DNA of 64,000 nucleotides from Agelas oroides. Its lineage: Eukaryota > Porifera > Demospongiae > Agelasida > Agelasidae. Both the position numbers and the translations under genes were made by a program. How positions within the stretch are numbered: the first letter of the stretch is position 1; the number at the start of each line of letters is the position of its first letter. The stretch spans positions 18,445,934-18,509,933 of the forward strand of contig OX422183.1 in NCBI GenBank assembly GCA_949130485.1, written 5' to 3'. Shown here in pieces: positions 53,735-64,000 of this stretch. Below the pieces are notes generated by a model. It was not told the DNA's origin and ran no database searches. It was given only the letters and a program-made list of their open reading frames with translations.

Positions 53735-54012
53735 TATCGTTTCATAGCATCCAGTCCTTCCACAGCATCCAGTCCTGAATATTCAAGGATGTTCCTCAGT
53801 AGTTATTAACTATCGGTGAATTTGAAATTACCTGTGGGTGGTCTTGAACTTACTTGCTAGTAATGTGGTCATTTGAACTTGCTGCATTCCACTTACCTGC
53901 TGGTGATGTTGTAATTACTGCATTTGAGAAGTTGTGATGCTGTAATTTGATACTGGCTGCTCATTACATTGTTTCCTCAAGTACCAATTTCCTGAGTTTA
54001 GATACCTGGTAT

Positions 54013-54075
54013 GTGCTGTTAGATACCTGACACGTGCTGTTAGATACCTGACACGTGCTGTTAGGTACCTGATGT
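54013..54075. repeat. 20-bp tandem repeat, three copies
   Basis: TGCTGTTAGATACCTGACACG units. Confidence 0.85.
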
Positions 54076-54149
54076 GTTCTTGTGGCAGGTTTCTCATGGG
54101 TTTGGGTACTTCATTACTTCAAAGGGAATTATTCATAAGTATGTCTAAG

Positions 54150-54470
54150 GTATGTTATTAGTAAACATGTAAAGTAATTTACACTCTAAACAAGGTAGCT
54201 TATAGGAAACATCATTTTACAACTTCCTGTGGTATATGGAACAGAATCTACAGAATCTACAACTTCCTGTCAGTATATGGAAAATAATACCCACCTGTTG
54301 CCACAGAAACAAGGGTGAAGTGGAGTATATATGTATATATATCCCACCCAGTATAGTTTTGCCTACACAACAGGTGGGGATTTACTGTGATAATTTCCTT
54401 CCCTGAGGGCTACAAGGGAAATTATGGCTCATAATTCCCTATCCATGTATTTCTAGTTTACAGTCTACTA
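54150..54470. other. Interspersed repeat related to 47925-48085
   Basis: Shared phrases AATTTACACT.TAAACAA, CAGAATCTACAA.TTCCTGT and AAAATAATACCCA.CTGTTG. A small palindrome AATTTCCTTCCCTGAGGGCTACAAGGGAAATT lies near 54400. No gene. Confidence 0.5.
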
Positions 54471-54609
54471 CATTGTCAGACTATAGTACAGATTTTACTG
54501 TGAGTGTAAATAATATTGAAGTTACTGTAAACACTTGCACATGTACAGATGTGTTTACAGTAATAACAACAAAGGACCAATCAGGTGGGATATATAATAA
54601 TTATAGCGC

Positions 54610-55006
54610 AGGTGGCCAGGGTGTCTATACACAAATTCCGACAGATCGTCTCAGTTGATCGGGACCCAAGCCAGTGTCAACAGACGATCGGGGAATTTGT
54701 CTCGATAACCCGTATGAGTAAACAGCGCTCTCCGATTTCGATCATCCACCGATCTCGCTTAAAAGCGACACCACTGCCGCACGTATGTAGGAGACACAGA
54801 CGACGCCATCACGAGCTACTCTACCATAGTGCATAGTCGGCACTTTTGACCCCATACGCATGTTATGGTATCACGTTCCGCGTGGTTTCATTCCGCGATC
54901 TGATTGGCTCCTCAAAATTTTCAGGTGTAATGGTCGACAGAAAATACACGGAAACGCTACCAGGCCCCTTTCCCGATTTTTCGGGCGGGGCCTGGGGACG
55001 AGGATA
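54610..55006. mobile_element. Inverted partial copy of the 7822-8443 element
   Basis: Contains CTATACACAAATTCC, GATCGGGACCCAAGC, CGTGGTTTCATTCC and CCTTTCCCGATTTTTCGGGC in the reverse order and sense of 7822-8150, ending GGGGCCTGGGGACGAGGATA. Target duplication not clear. Confidence 0.7.
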
Positions 55007-55668
55007 TACTCTGACATTGATAAGTGAACGCTCTCGAATGTAATGGTCGAAGCAATGTGGAGGTAAATAAACTACATTCAATACTTCTGTAGTGGATGTT
55101 GGTGCAGTTGGAAGCATTGGTTTCAAGTATGTCCGGCTTTTGGTAGTTCAGTGATATACTTCAACTAACCAACTAGCCTCGTCCCCAGGTTCTCCTGCAC
55201 GAACATCAAATAATGATGATGAGGTTAGATTTGTCTTCAGATTATAGTCTTGCCTGACAGACTTTTGAGTGCTACAGTGTTGTGTATGTAGAAGCAAAAG
55301 CAGTTTCACAGACTACAAGAGGTCTGCATGTGATAATGTCAGCAATCAGTGCTGCCATAGTCTGGCAGGTAAATATATGGCAAGGGTGCTGAATCTGACA
55401 TAACCATTACCAAGGGTGCACAAGTCAACGGCAGTGCCGTACCTAGCATAGGGGCAGGGGCTGACTGGTCGTGTGATAGTACACATTATTAGGATTTGAA
55501 AGCCACTGCATAGTCGCAACTAGGCGTCCAGCTAGCTTAATCATCCGCAACGCGCTGATGTAGGTGGGTCTGGCTTGCAAGACTAGCGAACAATAACACA
55601 GCCATCGGTAAGCACGGTGAGTAAGAGCGGAATTAATTAACTCAAGTTCCCTGGGGGCAGTTGCCCCC

Positions 55669-56312
55669 TAGCCTCGTACCCAGGCCACGTGGGAGGTGGC
55701 CTGGTATCCACTGTTTGCGCATGCGTGAACGATTCCGGAAATCTTCCGCGAACGAGTCCGATTATGGACAAGTTACACGTGGTTGTAATGCGGAGAAATA
55801 ACCAAACTAGATATAGGGCTTGCAGTGTGGCAGCTGTGTTTACGCGGCGATGGCTTCCATTATCAGAGACACAAGGGGTGACACGACAAGGACTACGCTA
55901 CAACCACCGCCGGTTCCACCGTCACTGTGCTTGTAGTTGAAAACAAACGGCAGAGTCTCGTAGCAGATGGACTTACCAAATCCCGTGGGTAGCCACAGGA
56001 ATACGTCTTTACCATCGTAGATACATTTGATCGCATCCAGCTGCTCTGCCTTCAACGTGAAATCTCCCTTTCCAATACAACAAAGAGCGAACTTGAGCGC
56101 TTTATCAAAGTCCTCGCTTTTACCTGCCATGTTCGCGGGATAAGCTCGAGACGGACGTGCTTCGGACGTATACGCCAGTATACGGTAAAGATTAACGGTT
56201 CGTAAACGATGGTATACGATACCCCATGAAATCGTGGGGGTTTTCGCGCATGCGCAAACAGTGGATACCAGGCCACTTTTCCTTCCTCCCACGTGGCCTG
56301 GGTACGAGGCTA
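55669..56312. mobile_element. TAGCCTCG-family TIR element carrying a RecQ helicase fragment
   Basis: TIRs of about 60 bp (TAGCCTCGTACCCAGGCCAC at both ends, then GGTATCCACTGTTTGCGCAT). Perfect 9-bp duplication GTTGCCCCC at 55660-55668 and 56313-56321. The interior encodes a RecQ-type N-terminal helicase fragment on the minus strand. No transposase. Confidence 0.93.
55840..56130 (-). pseudogene. Captured RecQ-family helicase N-terminal fragment
   Basis: From ATG at 56130 the minus strand reads MAGKSEDFDKALKFALCC, then FTLKAEQLDAIKCIYDGKDV (RecQ motif 0 region with conserved Gln), FLWLPTGFGKSICYETLPFV (Walker A, motif I) and VVLVVSPLVSLI (motif Ia), and stops at 55840. Full RecQ helicases need several more motifs (DEAH, III-VI), so this is about the first 95 residues of a 400-residue core. 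Probably a first exon captured with promoter-like DNA. It may be transcribed but cannot be an active helicase. Confidence 0.82.
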
Positions 56313-56429
56313 GTTGCCCCCATGCGTGCATGCGTTGACTTGTGCATGCTATGATATAGGCATAGATATATTACTAGTTGCAAATAATTAGTAGAGGTAT
56401 ACGAGAAAAGTCCTTTGTGGCTAGGATGG

Positions 56430-57095
56430 CTCATGATTGTAAATTTCTTGATTACTCTAGCCAATGAAACATTTATTTTGATGTGGATGGTTCTATGTGA
56501 CCAGGTGATATATATACTGACAAAGTTCGTTACATTGGTCAACTTGAGTGACTATACAGTCACTGTAAACTCTCAGACATAATGGTTATTTAGCTAGGGC
56601 AACCAAACCCAGCCTAATCTGCATGGTTTGTCTTGTCTGAATAAAGCAGCATTTTGGGGGTAGAATTCCACTTTTTCTCCTACCCCAAAAATGCTGCTTT
56701 ATCCCGAAATGAAATTATTTTCACAAGTTTGTGTGCAACAATAAGTTTTGCCATGATGCAACAGTGGTCATATTGGAGATTATATACCAGTCTCATTCCC
56801 AGGCCCTCTCTTCCACCCCTCGCTAGAAAAAAAAACAAAAAAAAACAGGCTAGGCTGGGTTTGGTTGCCCATGTCTGAGAGTTTGCAGTGACTGTATAGT
56901 CATTCAAGTTTACCAGTGTAACATAGTTTGTCAGCATTTATTTTGATGATGGAAACCGTGTGGCTAGGCCCGATGACTCACAATTGTAAATTTCTAGCCA
57001 ATGAAACATATATTTTTGATGATGGTAACTGCATAGTTACCAAAAAATTTGTAAACAAAAGTTTCAGTGGCTGGAGTAATCAAGAAATTTACAAT
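56430..57095. repeat. Long imperfect inverted repeat centred near 56680
   Basis: The core AGCAGCATTTTGGGGGTAGA pairs with inverted TACCCCAAAAATGCTGCT. Further out, CAACCAAACCCAGCCTA pairs with TAGGCTGGGTTTGGTTG, and GTGACTATACAGTCACTG with CAGTGACTGTATAGTCA. Outer arms contain inverted GCCAATGAAACAT.TATTTT. Confidence 0.75.
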
Positions 57096-57099
57096 GAAG

Positions 57100-58101
57100 T
57101 ATAAGTATAATAGGGTGTAAAATCTTAAAGACTAGGAGTGTATAAAAATATATATATGTCTAGAATGTTTATAAAAAGTTGCACTGTCCATGCTTGGACG
57201 TTCTGACTGGAGATCAATGGGCTCACACAGAGCTGCATTTCCAGGCATGCTTGCAGAAGATCTGATAGACATAATAGAGGGTCTTAGCAGGGCAAATCTG
57301 AAGTGGCAACATATCCACCCTATCATTTTGCTGTATGGCTGTCTCTCTCACTCAACATTGCAGCAAGTCTCTACAGAAGATGTGGCAGCTCTTCCTATAC
57401 CCTAGTTGATAGGGCTGGTGGTGTAAAAAGTGAATGCTTTACATCTCTGATTTTCTGGTCGTATGGAAACATCTTTCTCATGCAAGATGTAGACACACTA
57501 CACACACACAAGAAAATGCAAGCTACTATGACTTGGACAGAAAGGAAGAGTACCTCTGCACGCTTTGAACAGTAGCAGATGGTGCCCTGGTAGGGTGAAC
57601 AACTGTTGCATGCTCCCTGCTGGATCTCTAACACAGCAGTATATGCTGTCCTTCAGTGCCTGTTTATTAATCACTCCTCCCCCATCTCAATCAACAATTT
57701 TCCACTCACGATCACACTGTACTACTATGGCAGCGTGACACACCTTTCCATTAGTATTGTGTCCATATTGCATGCATCTACCTTTAGGAAATTACCAATG
57801 AGACTGTGAATCAACAAAGTTAAAGCCTCATGCACTTACACATAGGTATACATACCATAACAAAATTCTGTGAAGGAAGGCAAAGTAATCTGGCAAATAG
57901 TAACATTGACAGTTTGCTGTCATGAAACCCCAGGATATGGATCAATCTTAACATCAAGAATGTTGCTTGGGGATCACCTGTTGAGAACAATAAATAGACT
58001 ATGTTCCAGTTAATCCATTGTTACAGTAACATTGATCACTTGAAAATATTACTTCGGCATTAATATTTCCTCGAAATTTTATCGCCAAGAGTAACTTTTA
58101 T
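57100..58101. other. No recognised gene
   Basis: Open frames at 57190-57405 and 57303-57575 have no recognisable domain, splice signals or repeats. Confidence 0.45.
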
Positions 58102-58201
58102 TAGCCTTGTTCCCAGGCCTCCCCTGTTTTTGGTCTACTGGTTTGCATTCAGTATAATACATCGAAGAACAAAAAAAGGGGGAGGCTTGGGAACGAGGCT
58201 A
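58102..58201. mobile_element. 100-bp TAGCCTTG-family MITE
   Basis: TAGCCTTGTTCCCAGGCCTC at left, GGAGGCTTGGGAACGAGGCTA at right. AACTTTTAT and AACTTTTTT flank it, overlapping the last base. Confidence 0.7.
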
Positions 58202-60339
58202 ACTTTTTTTTGTAGAAAATGTAATCACCACCAGAAAATTTGGTTGTTCACAGTTTCACGGAGTGGATGACTCCCCTTGTCAGTGACTCCCCAGTCACTC
58301 ACTCCTAGGAGCTCTGATTCCACTGGATCAGTGGCTCCATGTGAGTGACTTTTACCTACTGTAGAAATATATAGATACAGGTAGATGCAAAGAATTGGTA
58401 CACAGAAGGAATGTTTAACTTGCTCACAGTGAATATTCGACTTGCTACAAAGGTAAATCACTACCTTAATACTAGGTTATCAAATGGGAAAGAGTTGGGG
58501 AATGAATACATAGCCACAGAAGCAGAAGCTCACTAAGAAGAATCTGTGGCTTCTGTAGCATACTATATTTTGAGGTTGATGTGCTGAAATGTGGCTGCAG
58601 CAAGGGGGTATAATTTAGAAGAAATGACAAAATCATTGAAAATGGAAGTACTTACTAGATGCTTTGCAATTCCATGAGTGATCAAAATTCCTGGCTGCAA
58701 TAATATTTCCTCAGTGATAAAATTTCCGAGAAAAGTTTATCGTAGTGATAATATTTCCGAGCAATCAAATTTATGGTGAAAATACCTTGAAAAGGGATAT
58801 CTTTCAAGTCACCCAAACCAAAATTCTATTTCAACAAATGGGAAGACTATTGAACATTAGCATGAATCACTTCTGTTTGTTATACTGTACAAGACTACAC
58901 GGTTGAAAGAGTCTCTGAAAGACCCAGTAAAAGATTACCAGAGCCCAAACATGCATGTTTAGCTGAATCGTCAGCTCAGCAATGCTCATGAGTGATGATA
59001 TTTCTTTGCACTGATCACACCATTGTACCAGTGAATGCAGCTCTCAGTAGCTTGTTTACTATTCTACTCTCCTGTACTTTTTCATAGCTCTTCTCTTCTG
59101 AATAGCTGTTGCACACCAGACCTGGACAGAGCTACAGCTTACTGTACATCAGCCTTGCTCAGCGAACTCGAAACTAATGCAAGATGGAACTCATGAGCAT
59201 CAAACTGTACTTCTTGCTTCAATGCTGCAAGATATTGTAACAATCAAATGTGCAAAACGTTCGTACATGTATGATCCCTTACTATACCTTTCAAGACCAC
59301 CAACAGTGGTACTGGTGAAAGTTTGATGCCAGTGACAGAGTACTTGTACCCCTCCTACAGTGCTTTGAGTACAGCAACACTGCAGAATTTAGCAGAATAC
59401 TTATTATGAAAATTTGCAACTTACACTTACAGTAGAGATCACCAACATGAGAATTCTAGTACAATTGGCAGGCACTACAATGCTGGGAATGACTGGAAAA
59501 AACGTTGATCGCTGAGATGAGAATGAGGGGTGACCCGACAGGCAATGGAGGACAGTGCTGCTATGTTGGAGATTCAGTAGTGATACCCGGTTGTTTCACC
59601 TCTCCACGAGGTGTGGTCTGCTACCATTCATTCAGACTGGAGGTAGCTACCATAGTAGTGCGTGTGCAGCATATCTGCCATAATCATGCACTGGGTATGA
59701 ATACAGTAGGGGTTAAAGTCAATGTTGATAACACAGAAATATGCGTATTTCCGTAAAAACCGCGTCCAAATTTGAAAATCGCTGAGCGGAGTTTCTGTCA
59801 CATTGACCGTCCATGTGGAGCTCTCCACCTAGCACTGTCTTGCTGCCGTGAGGTCATAACTGTTGTGCTGGATTGTTCCCTGCTTCAGGATTGATGAGCT
59901 TGCGTGTGTGTATTTGCTGCTCTGAGACGGTATAAGTCATGATATCTGTGTAGCGCTAGCTAGCATTACTAGAGGCAGGTATAGTGTTACACCTGGCCCT
60001 GCCATTGTAAAGCTTACCACTTGCCAGTCAGGCAAGTGTATCAGCAGATTTCAACTGGCACATGCCACAACCTTTGTCGTCAGTGTGATTGCGCCGAGCA
60101 TCCAGTGTTTTATTTTTTCAGGGCCTTTAGGGGGGGAAATATCCCCCCTAAGTTTTAAATTCCCCCCCAAACAATAAGAAATGTAACCCAGTAGACACTA
60201 GAATTTATTTTTGCCTCTCTGAATGTAGACCATAGTCATGAAAAGTTATAGTATTTTATTGCTTTTGGCTCTATAGTTATAATGGGTCTGAGAAGCCACC
60301 AAATGTGATCCCAGACACCTAAATTTCAAATATTTTTTT

Positions 60340-60341
<2 letters not shown>
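58202..60341. other. No recognised gene; scattered repeat fragments
   Basis: Near 58055 and 58700-58760 the phrase ATAATATTTCC with CGAGAAAA or CGAAATTTTATCG recurs, suggesting an eroded element. The frame at 59505-59756 shows no domain. Confidence 0.4.

Positions 60342-60371
<30 letters not shown>
60342..60371. repeat. (G)30 homopolymer
   Basis: Thirty G followed by TATGCCCCAGACCCCCCTA, the same repeat phrase as near 29758 and 31948. Confidence 0.93.
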
Positions 60372-60372
<1 letters not shown>

Positions 60373-63300
60373 ATGCCCCAGACCCCCCTAAGTGGTTCTA
60401 AGCGGCCAGCTGGATGTTTTTCACATTTTCTTTCCCCACAAAAGTAATCCCCCCCCCCAAACTACATTTCTAGAAAAAAACCTGCTAGGCTTTCCGTTCC
60501 AGATTATGTTCTGACTTTTCTTCAAAGCTGTGAGACAAAATCTGGAACGCCTGGGTTCAAGGCTAGATAATGCCTTCTTTCTGCCCTATTGAGCTAGACT
60601 TACACACTGTGTATTGGGCTAGTTTACACATACTAGTTATATTAGTTTTAGTATAGCCATTCAGGGCTATCAGCTTTTAGACAGAGACCGGCTGGTAGCA
60701 AAAACTTTGGTGGAACAGCATAAGTAGACAGGCTTATTTTGCCTTTGTTTTATGCTAACCTAGAGTAACACTCCTGTTGTGAGTTACTAAACTTACTATG
60801 AAACCTCCTCACTAGCAGCAAAGCAAGCAAACAGATGGCATGTGGGAATGGGGATTACCCACCACCTGTTCAATTCCTGTTGCACAAAAGACTCTTTGTA
60901 ACTAAATTTTCACAATAGTCATTATGCCGCTGACTGGCTGTGCTTAGGTGACAAGAAAAACTGGGTTGTCTACCAGTAATGATTCCTTTCTTTCCACTTG
61001 GGGCGCGGTTACGATTAAAAAAAATGAATGAAAAGCCACAAAAGTGCACAAGCATGCCCAATGTTTTAGCGCTTCCTTCTAAACTGAGAGGACTTACTGA
61101 AGTTTGACGCCAAACTTGAAGCAGGTTGAAAACTTATCCACGACGATTGCACGGGGGCGGACATTTGTCATCAATGAATTGGACCTATGGTCACACAGGA
61201 TTTTACAATGGCCCAACTAGCTATCTTGATATGAAGGTACTTACATTTATTACAGATGAGAATATGAGTTAAAACCACTGCTAACTTGAATTATGATCAA
61301 CACTTCAGTGGCCGCACAAACTTCATCCAAACTTACAGCTCTGGAGCCTGGTAAGAAAGGCTAAGGTAGCTAGATTGTTAACAAGCTAGATCTATTAGCT
61401 ACAACTTTCTGGTAGCAGACTACCGATACAGCATAGCAACACTGAGCTAAAAGTCACTTTACACTTCAGTGAAGTGTACACTTAGCTACTGGCTTGCTGC
61501 ACTACAGCACATCCATGCGTCTACAGCGCTTTTGATGGCAATGGCACTTCTTTACAACACTGATCAACATCTCTCAAAAGGCTACGCGTGGTGTTCTTAG
61601 CTCCTACACAACTCAGATATACACAAACAATAGTAGTGTGGCTATCTTCTGCCCAGCTGGTCAACACTAAATGGGGGCTGCACTGTAGCCATATATAGAA
61701 GTTGGCTGGCTCTGTTTATCATCTCGCCTCTATATCTTCAAATTAGCACCTGCCGTAGGTCATCAGAATACTTATACAGTGTACATGCAAAAGCAAGTCA
61801 AGTTAGCTTTACTCAACATGCAATGGGGATGCTTATTATTAGGTTTTGCATGTAATCCTAATTCCCTGCTCCCTGTTCCACTTTTGCCCAAATCTAGCTA
61901 AGCTTCCACACTCTGTCTAGCTTGTTGGTTAGGACAAGCTGATTTGTCCATCTGCATTCGAGCCACCTGCATCCAAGTCACCATTTTCTTTCAGCTTGGA
62001 GTGTGGTAGCCTTGAACAAGAGCTCCAAAAAGGAAAAAAAAAAAAAATTGTGCTCTCGAATGAGAACTCACCCGTAATACTACATTTGGCCACTTCCATT
62101 CACAATATCATTTTGAGGATGATTTACTCATTATTTTGTGGCTTGAGAATGTGTTGCCATCCAAGCTATGACTCCAGTGAACTATATAAAGACTTCAATA
62201 TCTGCTTGCTCTTTGCTTCAAGGTTACATTCCGGTGAGCTTTTGAACAAATTGAAGAGGCACAAAACAAGTGACATATAAAAAAGCATCTCAATCCTTAT
62301 ATAATTATGCATGCATGCACTAATCAAATTTCCAACCTGCCCTCTTCTGCTGTGACACTAACCCTAGCCCCACGGTACGAGGACAAGAATAGTGGATCAC
62401 TAGCTTTGCTTTGTGCATACCCCCACAATACTGTACAGTGATCAAGATTTAAACAGTATTGTTTCTCTTTTGTGTCATACATGAACAAGTCCAAAGCTGG
62501 GGTAAAGACACAGGTACAAGGCTACATCAACAGCAGTGAAGGGTAAAATTTAATCTCTTACACAAATATGAGTAAGTCAAGATACTAATAAGCACAAAGT
62601 AGATAGTCTCTCTTATATACATACAGTACTATAACATATAAAAAGCAATTTATACGGTCTACACACCAGATCCAAAAGTCTGCTTTCATATTAGCTGTAG
62701 CTATAACACCTATCAGGAAGAGAAATTGAACTTCTCTCAAGTTGTGCCCAGAAAACAGATTTACATGTAACTACACAACTGTGCACGTATCTTAATTGTC
62801 TTAGTCAAATTTCTAGGACTCAGCATCACATTGTATAGTACCAAAGCCCTGCTTGGGTGCATATTGCTTGAGTATCAAACAAGCACCTAGTCTGCATTCA
62901 TATATTCACGTATCTTTGCCGCTTACATATGCATATGAACGGTCTGGTTTTCCTACAAAGTAGTAGTATGGTGTTGCTCAGAGTGGTTAAGGCATGCCCC
63001 AATTTTGATTTTAGCCCTATTTTTGCTTTACTGTTTTTTCTTTGCGCAAGTACTGAAGAAAAGGTACATGTTCTAACTTTACAATCATTGATTAACCAAA
63101 TAGCAAATAGATTGTAGTTGATTAGAAACGAGTGTTACCATGGTAACATGCTAACAATCCCAAAATCCGAGGGGGTCAAAGTTTAATTGCATTAATTAAA
63201 TGCGGAAGATCAAATGCCTTTCTATCCCGATGTAATGGATATTGAGCGCTTTAGCTGTCTGACCCTGGGTAGGGACACGGTACCATATACAACATGAACC

Positions 63301-63480
63301 TCCAAAGCAGCAATTATAGGTGTTTTATGCCTGAAATCGACATTTATTTCAAATCTTAAAGCTAACTTCTCCAGTGATAGAACAACAGCCTCTGTCACTA
63401 GGTCCTGTACGTTAGTAAACTAGTCCTTTACACATTCTCAAAGTTTCAACCGCATATTTAGCCATATGACCTTCCGCATC
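60372..63480. other. No recognised gene
   Basis: AT-rich DNA with a fold-back fragment at about 60488-60565 (TTCCAGATT...AATCTGGAA type) and short A-runs near 62030. Frames at 61996-62280 and 62929-63117 have no domain or splice context. Confidence 0.45.
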
Positions 63481-63570
63481 AACCGCCAAAAATGATAGGT
63501 CATCGTTGGTTGAGTAGCTCAAGCTACATTCGTCTCTCCTGCCCCTAGAAACAAGCAGTGCTCGGTCGCA

Positions 63571-63584
63571 ATGGCAGCACTTTG
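63571..63584 (+). CDS. Possible first coding exon of a downstream gene
   Basis: ATGGCAGCACTTTG followed by a strong donor GTAAGT at 63585. Preceding CG-containing DNA could be a promoter. No following exon identified before the window ends. Confidence 0.2.
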
Positions 63585-64000
63585 GTAAGTCAGACCCACA
63601 ACCATGGATAACACAAAGCTAAAAAATACAGACTAACAGCCAGAATAACAGTAGCAAAGCTATAAGAAGCTTACACGTGGCAGCCATTCAATCTCCACGA
63701 ACTATGGCAATACTTTCGCATGCATACTTCTGTGTTACAAATAATACATTTGGGGGTCGCCTTAACCAACCTGAGTGTGAATGGCAAGCAAATCTGCACA
63801 TTGAGACTCAGTCATTCTGACTTTGCAATGTGTCCATTCAACACTCAGTGTGTAACAGGTCATCTTGATCTGCCTAAGTGGTAATCAACCCAGCAGCTTT
63901 GTTCCTCTTCCTGTTCTAAACTCTGTAGACTACAGAACTCCTTCTTCATTCCTAACTTTGTCATTAGGACCACTTCTGGCACTGCACGCTGGAAGTGGGG

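Noticed and set aside
55840..56331. Host RecQ helicase gene
   Set aside because: The frame is bounded by transposon TIRs with a perfect 9-bp duplication and lacks most helicase motifs.
57190..57575. Two overlapping + strand ORFs of 71-90 residues
   Set aside because: No domain, no splice signals and no similarity to other parts of the window.

Overview
This is eukaryotic, metazoan genomic DNA, most likely from a sponge (inference). Protein-coding sequence occurs as short exons, almost all with phase-1 boundaries, separated by kilobase introns full of transposon relics, minisatellites and microsatellites. The recognisable modules are animal extracellular domains (Sushi/CCP, Ig-like, FN3, LDLa). 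The Ig-like domain style and a Crypton/DUF3504-type recombinase fit a sponge or another early-branching marine animal. No complete housekeeping gene, rRNA or functional tRNA was seen.

Layout, all on the + strand unless stated. Positions 519-767 may be the last exon of an upstream gene. Gene A (3699-22698, 5' end not seen) encodes a Sushi domain, four membrane-segment exons and a short tail. Gene B (26196-38200) encodes signal peptide, Ig-like, FN3, LDLa and one membrane segment. Gene C (41666-50871) encodes signal peptide, Ig-like domain, four membrane-segment exons homologous to those of A, and a tail. All three end on a terminal exon with only four codons including stop, reading D-D-F, E-D-F or E-D-Y. 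On the minus strand, 51244-51537 is the terminal exon of another, unidentified gene. From 52 kb on the window is mostly mobile DNA: a decayed Crypton-like recombinase ORF (52880-53734), a TIR element carrying a RecQ helicase fragment (55669-56312) and long inverted repeats. I see no convincing gene from about 57.1 kb to the end, apart from a possible first exon at 63571.

Genes A, B and C form a tandem array. The A-B and B-C intergenic segments (about 22363-27665 and 37868-43045) are a segmental duplication. Each carries the last exon of one gene, a LINE 3' fragment, a 200-residue ORF (intact only in the second copy), and the promoter and first exon of the next gene, with a period of about 15.5 kb. 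Unequal crossing-over plus shuffling of phase 1-1 exons appears to have produced receptors with a common start and end but different ectodomains and membrane blocks. A recognition or immune-type role is inference.

Mobile DNA is dominated by a TIR family (TAGCCTCGT.CCCAGG or TAGTCTCGTGCCCAGAC ends) with 9-bp target duplications. At least ten copies are visible; one carries a RecQ fragment, and one has a natural empty site in a paralogous repeat.
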